In this document: positions 9,009-18,153 of the stretch, one piece after another
How positions within the stretch are numbered: the first letter of the stretch is position 1
Layout of the letters: every line of letters starts with the position of its first letter
Assembly: GCF_022376295.1 (NCBI RefSeq)
Contig: NZ_CP060140.1
Location: 1,306,356-1,370,355, forward strand
DNA: 64,000 nt
Reading direction: 5' to 3'
Source: Nodularia sphaerocarpa UHCC 0038
GTDB lineage: Bacteria > Cyanobacteriota > Cyanobacteriia > Cyanobacteriales > Nostocaceae
The notes under the pieces: model-generated
What the model was told of the DNA's origin: nothing
The model's database searches: none
The model's input: the letters and a program-made list of their open reading frames with translations, nothing else
Made by a program: the position numbers and the translations under genes

Positions 9009-9180
9009 AGAATAACCCCACCCCCAGCCCCTCCCCGCAAGCGAGGAGGGGAGAAAGATGATAGGAAAGTTGGAAAATATTGCTGTTTTTGGGGCTTAAT
9101 GGGGAAATTGGAGTTCACTACCTGACTTCGCAACCGAAGAAAGGCATAATAAATGCCCCTCTTGGTCAAATCACGTTGTA

Positions 9181-9513
9181 CTATGCTACTGACAGATGTT
9201 TCATCGGACGGTTTTTTAATTGCTGAGACAACTCCTCTGCATAAGCATCAAGTTGTGAAGTTGTCATTGCTTTGAGAACACGCTGATTTCCAGAGGGAAT
9301 TCCAAGCTGTTCAATCAACCGCATAACGTCTTGCATTAAATACCCACGTCTCTCATCATCCCGTTTTTCCTGAATTTGTTGGTTTTCTGCGTTGACTAAA
9401 GCCAGCGTCACTTCCATAAATGTAATTTTTTCAGACAGAGGAGCAGGAAGGGGGGCAAGTGTTTGTGCTATGTCAACAGCCGATGAGTTATCATTGTGAG
9501 ATATAGTTCTCAT
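9181..9513 (-). CDS. Hypothetical protein, 110 aa
   Basis: A clear ribosome site (AAGGAAAG) selects the start MRTISHND over an upstream in-frame codon. The product is charged and helical: MEVTLALVNAENQQIQEK, RRGYLMQDVMRLIEQL, then LDAYAEELSQQLKNRP. No catalytic motif or membrane segment is visible and I do not recognise the family. It is divergent from the reverse transcriptase gene. Their shared intergenic DNA holds a terminator-like hairpin and a promoter, so it may or may not belong to that system. Confidence 0.6.
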   Translation of the reverse strand: MRTISHNDNSSAVDIAQTLAPLPAPLSEKITFMEVTLALVNAENQQIQEKRDDERRGYLMQDVMRLIEQLGIPSGNQRVLKAMTTSQLDAYAEELSQQLKNRPMKHLSVA

Positions 9514-9586
9514 TTTTCTTTCCTTGTAGTTTAGTACGTAGGGATTTTGGGAATTAAACAAACAATTTAATGAAACAAGTTAGTAG

Positions 9587-9661
9587 CCCGTCCCAAAGGC
9601 AATTGGGAGAGGTTCACTAGAGCAAAAGGTATTCCAATGAAGTTGGAGTGCCTTCTTTTTT
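9587..9661 (+). ncRNA. Two-hairpin candidate small RNA or leader ending in an intrinsic terminator
   Basis: On the plus strand a stem TCCCAA/TTGGGA (9591-9608, loop AGGCAA, with outer CC/GG pairs) is followed by a 12-bp stem, AAGGTATTCCAA with TTGGAGTGCCTT (9626-9654). All 12 positions pair as RNA, counting GU wobbles. It ends in CTTTTTT. No plus-strand protein gene lies upstream, so the terminator implies a short transcript ending about 150 bases before the reverse transcriptase start. It could be a template or guide RNA of that system, an attenuator, or an unrelated small RNA. No convincing promoter for it was found. Confidence 0.45.
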
Positions 9662-9740
9662 GCGTCTTCAGCTATTGTTACACGCAAATTAAACACTGTC
9701 AAGCGATGGTTGCCGCCAACTTTTTTAGTAAACTATATCA

Positions 9741-9778
9741 TTGACGTAATACATAAATGGGGATAAGCTGAGTTTATC
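9741..9778 (+). promoter_or_regulatory. Putative promoter and operator of the RT-helicase unit
   Basis: TTGACG at 9741-9746 followed about 15-17 bases later by GATAAG/ATAAGC is a reasonable sigma70-like promoter. The imperfect palindrome GATAA-GCTGAGT-TTATC (9762-9778) overlaps the -10 region and could be an operator for the HTH domain encoded by the first gene. The ribosome site AGGGGAG is at 9793-9799. Confidence 0.4.
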
Positions 9779-9808
9779 AACAGCCAACACATAGGGGAGC
9801 AGACAAAA

Positions 9809-12800
9809 ATGATACAAAAAGAGGATTTCGAGCAACGTCTCAAGAAGTTGGACTGGACGTTGTACAAACTAGCCAAGGAATTTGCAGAATATCGAGCCAT
9901 AGGAGGAGATGTTTCCCCTGCTTCGCGATATCACAGTTCTATTAGTAAAGCAATAGAAAATCCTGGTAAATCTAGACTAGAAACTATTGAAGATGTTGTT
10001 CAAGTTCTCAACGGTGAGCTAACTATCTTATGGGAACCAGGAAGGGTAGTCACTATTCGACTAGAGGATGAAACCATAGCAGCTTTAAAACAGAGAGCCG
10101 AAAATGATGGAAAGACTATTAATGACATAGCCAAGCAACTCTTATTACAAGCACTTTCAGGACTTCCCGTGCAGAAGTCGAAACAACTCACGAATTTAGT
10201 CATGGCTGAAGAAGCCAAAATTTATCGCTCTTTTCATCCTGTTATTGCTTCCGCTTACTCTGCTGTACATCAATGGTTATCAGACATCCCAGATGCAAAG
10301 GGATATAAGGAACTTGATTACTCAAAAGACATTTCACACTCGTTAGATAAAGCAGATTTAAAAAGTACAGCATTTCAGTTTTATGCTCTCTTTGCTCGCA
10401 ACTACTTTGAAGCACTTCATATTTTAGATAATGTTATTGAGTCTAGTCGATTACTCAAAACACTGAGATATCATCCACGCATTTACTTACTAGATGTTGG
10501 TTGTGCTATGGGTGCTGCTACGGCTGCTTTTATTGAAAAAATGTTAACTTTACCAAAAGAGGAAATTCAATCAAAACAAATAGAAATTGTTTGTGTAGGT
10601 ATAGAACCTAATATTTATAGCTATGCTATTTATAAAAAATTGATGCAGGAACTCAAAGAGAAGATTGCACCGTTTAATATTTTCTTAGATTTCAAGCCAA
10701 TTAATGAGCCTTTATCAGCAGCATTTTTAACTACAATTAGTCACTTGAGAAATAAATTAAACGATAAAAATTCTTCTAATAAATCTTTATCTAATCTTTT
10801 TGTCATGCAACTTGATATTGCTTCCTCTATTGGTAAAGATGACCTTCTGAAAAGAGAAAGAGATAAAAAACTCAAAGCTTTAGGATTAGAACCAGAAAAT
10901 GATACAGAACTAGAGAAAGAGTTTTGGCAAGATGAATCACTTTCTTTAAAAAGGTTATTAGAGGAAATCCCCGTTGAAAAGTTGCATTTGATGACAATAG
11001 GAACAAAAAACTTAGAAAAATCGCTGAAAGAACTAATTCCAGTTAGTGATATTCATGAAGGAATCAACTCTATACACAAAGCTCTTGAAAAGTTTATTGG
11101 TGAAAAGCATAAATTTTCTGATGTTATTGAAGGTCAAGAAATAGTTTACTTTGAAAATCCTGTTAATAGCTATTGGCAAGAACAACATATTTTCAATCAT
11201 GATGCTAAATTTAGTTCTGTTTGTCAAACCATCAAAAATAGTGAACTTGAAGAAGACAACGAATGGAATCAACTGATAAGTTTAGAAAATATAGAATTAG
11301 CTTGGGTTAAAGCCAGAAATAATGTATTCAATGAATCTTTTTATGATGAAATAGAAATTCGATTATTTGAAAGCAATCTTGATGAAAATTTACAGATGCT
11401 TGTTGATAACTTAGTTGACAGGTTATATTCAGATAATGTTCTTCCGTCGAATCAAGATATTGACTATAAATTTGTCAAGGGTAGAGCAAAAGGTCGTCCA
11501 AAGCAGCTAACTCGTTTAGAAGAAGAAATACTAGCTATTGCGATTCTGCAAACTATTGGGGTAAAAAACGATCTTGATTTTTATTCGTATCAACTAAAGT
11601 CAGAACAAACAGAAGAATTATATGAAAATTATTTTCCTAACTATAAAAAGTTTTTAGAAGAATCACGAGCAAGTGCTGAGATTTATCCAGATGGTGCTGT
11701 TTTAAGGACTGACATAGAATCATATTATGTCAAAGTTATTCAACAACAGTTACTTGATATTACTTTAAGAGAATTAAAAATTAACAGTGAACGTATTAAG
11801 TGGTTACTTATTAAAATTCGCAAACAAAATTTGAATAATGGACATGAGAATGGGATGGGACTGAAACAAGGAACTCTCACATCAGGTTTTTATGCAAATT
11901 TGTATCTGAAAGCAGTTGATGATTATTTTTATAATCAACCGCAGTGGAAACATAAACTCAAATTTCATCGTTATGTAGATGATATGATTGCAGTTGTTCC
12001 GCGTAGTCATGATATTGAAAACTTCAAAACAGATTTAAAAAATAAACTTGGCGAACTAGGACTAAATCTTAATGAAAATAAAACTGAATATTATGATAAT
12101 ATATCAGATTTTTTACCGAGTACAGAAACAGATACTGATTTATCTAAACTAAATAAAGAATTAAATTGCGACCTTCTTCCTCCTTTATGGGAAATGAATT
12201 ATGATTACCGCACTGAATTTGAATTAGCTAATAGTAGTCATGATGAAAAATTATGGTGGAAACTGATTAAAATCTATCAGCATTGTTTATATTCTCTGGA
12301 GATTTATGTTCCAGAAATGCTCTTGAGTCGCAAAATTTATCAAAAATTAGCTGCACAAAAATTAAATGATGAAAATCAGTTAACCTTTCCATGTTTTCCT
12401 ACAAATGATAACTTTATTATCATTTCAAAATGGAGTAGTCAATTCCAAGAATTAAATCGTGCTTGGATTTATCGCAAAAATCAGTTCAAGTCTAAAATTC
12501 TTAATCTTTTTCAAGACAGCTTAAAAGAATTAAGACAAATTGCAGCACGTATCAAGGAAAAAGCTTATTCTCTGAGTGAAACAGAAAAGCGGGAATTAAA
12601 TATAACGCAGAGAAAGTTACAAACTCGCATTAGATCATCTGTTAATAAATTATTTATTTTAGGTTATGCTGAAGTTTGGCAGGAAATTGTTGACTTAATT
12701 TGCGATCCTGATTTATTCGTAATTCGTGATTTACTAGATGTCATTATTGGTTTAGCTTCTCAAGGACATACCGATGCAATAATGCAGCTATGGAATTTTT

Positions 12801-13294
12801 ATAAAAATAGCAAAATAGCAACTGAAGAAACCAGTGAATATATGCGTGCTATTTTGCTTGAATCCTTTCGGTTTTTACCAATAATTGAATTAGATAATTG
12901 GCAATTAATATTTAACTGTGCAACAGCAGCAAAATCTGATATTGAAAAGTTAAAAGCTACAGAAACCTGGCTATATTTGGGTCAACTTGCTAAACCTTAT
13001 GTACAAAATCAACATCTTAAAAATGTTGCTAATGCTCTCATAAGTAATCCTCCTCCCTTTACCCGACTCAAGAAAAACTACATTTTGATTTTGGGACTTT
13101 ATAATTATAATTTACCAGATAATATTCCCCTTACAGAGGAAGAGATTAACGATTATTTAATTAAAGATGCTTTGAAACTTGCAGAATCAGGAAAAGTCTC
13201 GGAAATATTCAAAGAAATTGAACCAGCAAGAGTTAGACAATATTACAACCCGAAAAAATCCCCAGTCACCAAAGATAAACATTACTCACTGTAA
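9809..13294 (+). CDS. HTH / methyltransferase-like / reverse transcriptase fusion protein
   Basis: This 1161-residue protein has several parts. Residues 1-70 resemble an XRE-type helix-turn-helix (LDWTLYKLAKEFAEYR, SISKAIENPGKSRLETIEDV). Residues about 80-115 look like a ribbon-helix-helix segment (VTIRLEDETIAALKQRA). Residues about 224-345 look like a Rossmann SAM-binding domain (YLLDVGCAMGAATAAF, VCVGIEPN, LFVMQLDIAS). A reverse transcriptase lies at about 570-800. It has motif A RTDIESYY (catalytic Asp 635), motif B GLKQGTLTSGFYANLYL (Gln 687), motif C YVDD (Asp 724/725) and LGLNLNENKTEYY. Some 360 helical residues follow. All catalytic RT aspartates are present. No maturase, HNH or Cas1 domain was seen. 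The gene is more AT-rich than its neighbours and is followed after 16 bases by a helicase-exonuclease. It resembles unclassified or defence-associated RTs, but I cannot name its subgroup. Confidence 0.85.
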   Translation: MIQKEDFEQRLKKLDWTLYKLAKEFAEYRAIGGDVSPASRYHSSISKAIENPGKSRLETIEDVVQVLNGELTILWEPGRVVTIRLEDETIAALKQRAENDGKTINDIAKQLLLQALSGLPVQKSKQLTNLVMAEEAKIYRSFHPVIASAYSAVHQWLSDIPDAKGYKELDYSKDISHSLDKADLKSTAFQFYALFARNYFEALHILDNVIESSRLLKTLRYHPRIYLLDVGCAMGAATAAFIEKMLTLPKEEIQSKQIEIVCVGIEPNIYSYAIYKKLMQELKEKIAPFNIFLDFKPINEPLSAAFLTTISHLRNKLNDKNSSNKSLSNLFVMQLDIASSIGKDDLLKRERDKKLKALGLEPENDTELEKEFWQDESLSLKRLLEEIPVEKLHLMTIGTKNLEKSLKELIPVSDIHEGINSIHKALEKFIGEKHKFSDVIEGQEIVYFENPVNSYWQEQHIFNHDAKFSSVCQTIKNSELEEDNEWNQLISLENIELAWVKARNNVFNESFYDEIEIRLFESNLDENLQMLVDNLVDRLYSDNVLPSNQDIDYKFVKGRAKGRPKQLTRLEEEILAIAILQTIGVKNDLDFYSYQLKSEQTEELYENYFPNYKKFLEESRASAEIYPDGAVLRTDIESYYVKVIQQQLLDITLRELKINSERIKWLLIKIRKQNLNNGHENGMGLKQGTLTSGFYANLYLKAVDDYFYNQPQWKHKLKFHRYVDDMIAVVPRSHDIENFKTDLKNKLGELGLNLNENKTEYYDNISDFLPSTETDTDLSKLNKELNCDLLPPLWEMNYDYRTEFELANSSHDEKLWWKLIKIYQHCLYSLEIYVPEMLLSRKIYQKLAAQKLNDENQLTFPCFPTNDNFIIISKWSSQFQELNRAWIYRKNQFKSKILNLFQDSLKELRQIAARIKEKAYSLSETEKRELNITQRKLQTRIRSSVNKLFILGYAEVWQEIVDLICDPDLFVIRDLLDVIIGLASQGHTDAIMQLWNFYKNSKIATEETSEYMRAILLESFRFLPIIELDNWQLIFNCATAAKSDIEKLKATETWLYLGQLAKPYVQNQHLKNVANALISNPPPFTRLKKNYILILGLYNYNLPDNIPLTEEEINDYLIKDALKLAESGKVSEIFKEIEPARVRQYYNPKKSPVTKDKHYSL

Positions 13295-13310
13295 AAATAT
13301 TATACTTTTT

Positions 13311-15773
13311 ATGTCACAAACCCGACCCAACCCAGACCAACTAGAAATCATCAACCACATCAACGGAGCAATTTTAGTTCTTGCTCCAGTGGGAACTGGT
13401 AAAACCCGCGTTTTATCATCAAGAGTAGTTAAAGCTATTCAAAGCGGTATTCCTGCTGAAAAAATTCTGTGTTTGACTTTCACTAACCGAGCAGCTAAAG
13501 AAATGCAAGAACGGTTAGCAGAAATGTGTCCTCAAGAATTTCGCTACATAACTATCAAAACTTTTCATAGTTTATGTACTTCCATGCTGCGAGTCGAAGC
13601 TCGTCAAATTGGTTTACCAGCAGATTTTGTAGTTTATGATGATGCTGACTGTCTGGGACTGATTAAAGATATTTTCCGATTCAAAAAAGACAAAGAAGCT
13701 CAAGATATATTTTTTCAATTAGCTGATTGTAAAGTTAAAGCTAGTCAGTTGCAGTTATCACCCCATTATCCGTTAGAAAAACTGTTTGCATCTCTAGGAA
13801 TACGTCAAGCACAATTAGCAAGTAAATATCAAAGCATTCTTCAAGAACGTCATGCTGTCGATTTTGCAGACTTAATATTTTACGTGCGTTCCATGCTGCA
13901 ATATTATCCGGAAATTCAACAAAGATGGAAGCAACGCTTTGAGTTTATCCAAGTTGATGAAGTCCAAGATACTCATCTATCTGAATATGAAATTGTCAAA
14001 TGTTTAGCTTCTCCTACTGGTAATATCGCCATGATTGGTGATTTAGACCAAACTATTTACGAGTGGCGAGGTTCCGAACCTGATAAAGTTATTAGTCAAT
14101 TTAAACAAGAATTTCAACCTCAAGAATACTCTCTCACTTGGAACTACCGCGCAACTCAAACATTACTAAAGGCTGCTTCTGGTTTTGCTGATTCTTTTGA
14201 ACAAAGATATACAAAAATAACTCCCGCACCTGTTTGTGAAGTGGGAGAATTAATTCCCATTTATGCAGCTAAAAATGAACTCGATGAAGCTCAATGGATT
14301 GGGGCGCAGATTAGAAAATTATCTCATAATGACCCCGATATGCTCTATAATCGTGTTGCTGTTTTAACTAGAAATCACAAACGAATTGAGATTATTACTA
14401 AAGTTCTAGAACAGTTAAATATTCCCTGTGTGACAGTCGAGCAGCATCAATTTTTTATGCGTCAGGAAGTTAAAGATGCTCTGGCTTATCTGCGGTTAGT
14501 TTTAAACCCTTTTGATACAGGTTCAATGCGGCGACTATTAATCCGTCCCAGTCGCGGGATAGGTTCTATCACTATTGAAAATGTCATCCAAGAGGGAGAG
14601 GCTTGTGGGTTTAAACTCACTGATATGGTCTCAACTCAAACCTTTATTGATGGCGACCCTTTTAGTAATTTAATATCTGCTTATAATAATGGCACAATTG
14701 TTGTTTTTGATGTGGAAACAACTGGTTTCTCAGTGAGTCAAGATGAAGTCATCGAAATTGCGGCGGTAAAATTAGTTAAGGGACAGGTGAAAGCAGAATT
14801 TCAGGCTTATATTCAAAATACTGTTGCTGTGGGAAACTCTGAACAAATACATGGTTACAGTGATGAGTTCTTAGCAACGAATGGCGAGAATGCAATTGAA
14901 GTATTTGAGAGATTTTTAGATTTTATTCAAGATGCCTTTTTAGTTGGGCATAATCTGGGTTTTGATATTAAAATGATTACTGCCCATGCTCAAAAGTTAG
15001 GTTTATCAACTCCTAAATTTCAATGGGCGGATACTTGGGATTTAGCTAAAAGGTTTATAAAATCCGATAGCTATAGTTTGTCAAATTTAGCAAATAAATT
15101 AAACCTGCATCAAGTACCAAATCATCATGCTATGGATGATACGCGGACAACGGTTGAATTATTGACAATTCTCATACCTTTAGTGAAAGTACGTGCTGAC
15201 TATCGTCAAGCTTTAGTCTATCGTTATGGAGAAGAATTTGAAACTTTAGCTAATACCATTGAAGCGTGGAAAGATGCAAGTCAAAGGTTACGCCCAGCAG
15301 ATTTGTTGGGTAAAATTTTAGTTGAGTCTGGTTTATATGACTATTATCAACAGCAGGAACCACAACGTCTAGAGAATCTCAAAAGGCTAGTCAAGATTTT
15401 TCAAAAGCAGGATGATTTAGAATTACATCCAGATACTGCACTACGAAGTATTATTGACTATACTGCATTAGCGAAAAATTTAGACCAAATTTCTCAGGAT
15501 AATAATCAAGTTCTGATTATCACGATTCATCAATCAAAAGGTTTGGAATTTGATACGGTTTTTCTCGCAGGTTTATCTGAAGATGAATTTCCCACTTATT
15601 TCAGTGTCCGCGATGGTAAGGTGGAAGAGGAAAAGCGCCTGTTTTATGTAGCGATGACAAGGGCAAAAAAACGTTTGTTTATTTCGACTTTTGTTAGAGA
15701 TTCTAAGGACTACCGCAAATCTCCAAGTCAGTTTATTAGTTTAGTTCCTGCTGAATATATAAATTTCAATTAG
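13311..15773 (+). CDS. UvrD-type SF1 helicase with inserted DnaQ-type 3'-5' exonuclease
   Basis: The protein has 820 residues from the ATG at 13311, which leaves a 16-base gap to the reverse transcriptase. SF1A helicase motifs are complete: Walker A APVGTGKT (Lys 31), CLTFTNRAAKEM, the Walker B-like VDEVQD (216-220), GDLDQTIYEWRG, and the C-terminal HQSKGLEFDTVF and FYVAMTRAKKRL. Between the two helicase halves, at about residues 460-620, lies a DEDDh exonuclease: FDVETTG (Asp 467, Glu 469), HNLGFD (Asp 552) and HHAMDD (His 605, Asp 610). The exonuclease catalytic set therefore appears intact. UvrD-like helicases act on DNA nicks, forks and repair intermediates, and several defence systems use them. 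Here the tight linkage suggests it processes nucleic acid made or bound by the RT partner. Confidence 0.9.
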   Translation: MSQTRPNPDQLEIINHINGAILVLAPVGTGKTRVLSSRVVKAIQSGIPAEKILCLTFTNRAAKEMQERLAEMCPQEFRYITIKTFHSLCTSMLRVEARQIGLPADFVVYDDADCLGLIKDIFRFKKDKEAQDIFFQLADCKVKASQLQLSPHYPLEKLFASLGIRQAQLASKYQSILQERHAVDFADLIFYVRSMLQYYPEIQQRWKQRFEFIQVDEVQDTHLSEYEIVKCLASPTGNIAMIGDLDQTIYEWRGSEPDKVISQFKQEFQPQEYSLTWNYRATQTLLKAASGFADSFEQRYTKITPAPVCEVGELIPIYAAKNELDEAQWIGAQIRKLSHNDPDMLYNRVAVLTRNHKRIEIITKVLEQLNIPCVTVEQHQFFMRQEVKDALAYLRLVLNPFDTGSMRRLLIRPSRGIGSITIENVIQEGEACGFKLTDMVSTQTFIDGDPFSNLISAYNNGTIVVFDVETTGFSVSQDEVIEIAAVKLVKGQVKAEFQAYIQNTVAVGNSEQIHGYSDEFLATNGENAIEVFERFLDFIQDAFLVGHNLGFDIKMITAHAQKLGLSTPKFQWADTWDLAKRFIKSDSYSLSNLANKLNLHQVPNHHAMDDTRTTVELLTILIPLVKVRADYRQALVYRYGEEFETLANTIEAWKDASQRLRPADLLGKILVESGLYDYYQQQEPQRLENLKRLVKIFQKQDDLELHPDTALRSIIDYTALAKNLDQISQDNNQVLIITIHQSKGLEFDTVFLAGLSEDEFPTYFSVRDGKVEEEKRLFYVAMTRAKKRLFISTFVRDSKDYRKSPSQFISLVPAEYINFN

Positions 15774-15814
15774 AAAAATTATTTTTTACTTAATATTTGT
15801 GAAAGGCTATATAT

Positions 15815-15989
15815 ATAGCCGTCCTAAATGATTTCTAAACCTCTTTACTTCTTCACTTGGCGACCTTCTCCCAAGGGGAGACGCTACGCGGTAAGCGTTC
15901 GCGGTAGCGTGCCGGAGGCTCTAGCTATGCCGAAGGCTTTAGGCGACTTGGCGGTTAGATAAATTCATAAATAAAATAGGATGGCTATA
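15815..15989. mobile_element. MITE-like repeat with TATAGCC.TCCTA ends
   Basis: The left end TATAGCCGTCCTAAATGATTT and the inverted right end (read inward TATAGCCATCCTATTTTATTT) match at most positions. Inside are the dispersed GC-rich palindromic motifs cgctacgcggtaagcgttcg and gcggtagcgtgccggaggct. There is no open frame. It fills most of the 426-base gap between the helicase and ftsH and was probably mobilised in trans by a transposase outside the window. Confidence 0.5.
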
Positions 15990-16131
15990 GCACTTTGCAA
16001 GTAAATCAAGTGCATAAATCATCTGTGTTGAGCAGATTAACCCAAAACCAAAATTAATGTTGTTGGGTTTCACTGCGTTCTACCCAACCTACCTTTCTCA
16101 CTCTCTGCGCCTCTGCGCCTCTGCGTGAAAC

Positions 16132-16172
16132 AAAAAAAATAGGGTAACTCTGGAAAACCCAGAACTACCCCA
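16132..16172 (-). terminator. Rho-independent terminator of ftsH
   Basis: Read on the minus strand, GGGGTAGTTCTGG pairs with CCAGAGTTACCC around a short loop and is followed by TATTTTTTTT. It lies about 28 bases past the ftsH stop. Confidence 0.8.
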
Positions 16173-16199
16173 TTTTAGTTAAACTGCAACCAAAGTTAA

Positions 16200-18038
16200 T
16201 TAAGCGAAAGCAGCAGTTTTGACATCGTTATTTGTCAAAATTTCTTGCAATTCGTCTGCATCTACTGTTTCTTTTTCCACCAGCATTTTCGCAATCAAAT
16301 CAAGAATGTGGCGGTTGTTAACTAATACTTCTTTAGCACGTGCATAAGCTACATCTACCAGTTTACGGACTTCTTCATCAATAGCAGCAGCAGTTTCTTC
16401 GGAGAAATCACGCTCTGACATGATATCTCGTCCTAAGAACATATTACCTTGCTGACGACCAAGGGCAACTGGTCCCAAGCGATCGCTCATCCCAAAGCGA
16501 GTAATCATCTGACGCGCTACACGGGCTACTTGTTGCAAGTCATTAGAAGCACCAGTGGTAACTTCTTCATCACCAAAGATTAATTCTTCAGCTAAACGAC
16601 CACCCAAAGCTACAGCCATTTGATTTTCTAGATAAGAACGGCTATACAAACCTGTATCCATCCGGTCTTCACTAGGAGTAAACCAAGTTAAACCACCAGC
16701 ACGACCGCGAGGAATAATGCTGATTTTTTGTACTGGGTCATAGTCGGGCATCAAAGCACCAACTAAGGCGTGACCAGCTTCGTGATATGCTACTAGGGTT
16801 TTGCGCTTCTCGCTCATTACCCGGTCTTTCTTCTCTGGTCCAGCTAAGACGCGATCAATGGCATCATTGATTTCATCCATTGAAATTTCGGTCAAGTTGC
16901 GCCGTGCTGCCAAAATTGCCGCTTCGTTGAGCAAGTTGGATAAATCTGCACCGGTAAAACCAGGAGTCCGACGCGCGATTTTATCCAAGTCCACATCCTT
17001 GGCTAAAGTCTTACCACGGGCGTGAACTTTGAGAATTTCACTACGTCCAGCATAGTCGGGACGGTCTACAACTACTTGACGGTCAAAACGACCTGGACGC
17101 AACAATGCTGCATCTAAGACATCAGGACGGTTGGTAGCAGCAATAATGATAATGCCAGTATTACCTTCAAAACCATCCATTTCGGTGAGTAACTGGTTGA
17201 GGGTTTGTTCCCGTTCATCGTTACCACCGCCTAAACCTGCACCCCGTTGACGACCTACAGCGTCAATTTCATCGATAAAGACGATACAAGGAGCGTTGGT
17301 TTTAGCTTGTTCAAACAAATCGCGGACGCGGGAAGCACCCACACCGACGAACATTTCTACAAATTCAGAACCAGAGATGGAAAAGAAGGGTACACCCGCT
17401 TCTCCGGCTACAGCACGAGCGAGCAGGGTTTTACCTGTACCAGGAGGTCCAACTAATAATACACCTTTAGGAATTTTGGCTCCAACTGCGGTAAAGCGGT
17501 CGGCGTTTTTCAGAAAGTCTACTACTTCGTTTAATTCCAACTTGGCTTGGTCAATACCAGCGACATCCCCAAATGTTACCTGTGTTTGTGGTTCCATTTG
17601 CACTCTGGCTTTGGATTTACCAAAGTTCATGGCTTGGTTACCAGGACCACTTTGAGCGCGACGTAGTAAGAAGAATAAACCCACCAGAAGCAATACAGGG
17701 AAAAATAAACTGCTCAGTGCTTTAAACCAAAATCCTTCATCAGTTTGGGGCAGAACAGAAAAATCAACGCCCTTGTCACTCAAATTATCGATTAAATCCG
17801 GGTCATTGACTAAGGTTACTACCTTTTTGTCACCATCTCTGGAGGTAACAAGCGCTGTTGAGCGATCTGCACTCAGACTGACTCTATCTACATTGCCCTT
17901 GTCAACTTCTTGAATAAATTGACTGTATCGCCATGTTTCTCTAGTTTGAGGTTGTTTTTCAAAGAATGCTGTTCCTAGAGCAATGACAACTATAAATAGC
18001 AGCGCATACAGCCCCGCATTTCTCCATCTTTTATTCAC
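16200..18038 (-). CDS. ftsH: ATP-dependent zinc metalloprotease FtsH
   Basis: This membrane AAA+ protease degrades damaged thylakoid and membrane proteins such as D1. Two membrane helices (about 8-26 and 107-126) flank a short lumenal/periplasmic domain. The AAA module carries Walker A GPPGTGKT (197-204), Walker B FIDEID (254-259) and the second region of homology ending RPGRFDRQ. The zinc-protease site is HEAGH (419-423). Length 612 is normal. The N-terminus MNKRWRNAGLYALL is the type of the cyanobacterial FtsH1/FtsH3 paralogs rather than FtsH2, from recalled sequences. It is monocistronic with a clear terminator downstream. Confidence 0.97.
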   Translation of the reverse strand: MNKRWRNAGLYALLFIVVIALGTAFFEKQPQTRETWRYSQFIQEVDKGNVDRVSLSADRSTALVTSRDGDKKVVTLVNDPDLIDNLSDKGVDFSVLPQTDEGFWFKALSSLFFPVLLLVGLFFLLRRAQSGPGNQAMNFGKSKARVQMEPQTQVTFGDVAGIDQAKLELNEVVDFLKNADRFTAVGAKIPKGVLLVGPPGTGKTLLARAVAGEAGVPFFSISGSEFVEMFVGVGASRVRDLFEQAKTNAPCIVFIDEIDAVGRQRGAGLGGGNDEREQTLNQLLTEMDGFEGNTGIIIIAATNRPDVLDAALLRPGRFDRQVVVDRPDYAGRSEILKVHARGKTLAKDVDLDKIARRTPGFTGADLSNLLNEAAILAARRNLTEISMDEINDAIDRVLAGPEKKDRVMSEKRKTLVAYHEAGHALVGALMPDYDPVQKISIIPRGRAGGLTWFTPSEDRMDTGLYSRSYLENQMAVALGGRLAEELIFGDEEVTTGASNDLQQVARVARQMITRFGMSDRLGPVALGRQQGNMFLGRDIMSERDFSEETAAAIDEEVRKLVDVAYARAKEVLVNNRHILDLIAKMLVEKETVDADELQEILTNNDVKTAAFA

Positions 18039-18153
18039 TGAGGTCTATCCTCCTGTATTTTTTGTGGGTGAGTGACTTCTCTGATATGAGAGGACATTAT
18101 TAAGAATTATGTTAACTTATCTTAAGGTATAACATAACGGTGCGGCTGTCATG

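Noticed and set aside
9809..13294. Group II intron, retron or diversity-generating retroelement explanation for the RT
   Set aside because: No intron RNA ends or maturase/HNH domain, no msr/msd-like inverted-repeat RNA next to a small RT, and no template/variable repeat pair were seen. The RT is a large multidomain fusion instead.
13179..13310. Upstream extension of the helicase gene into the RT gene
   Set aside because: The 44 extra codons lack family features. The ATG at 13311 directly precedes the conserved N-terminus (TRPNPDQLEIINHI).
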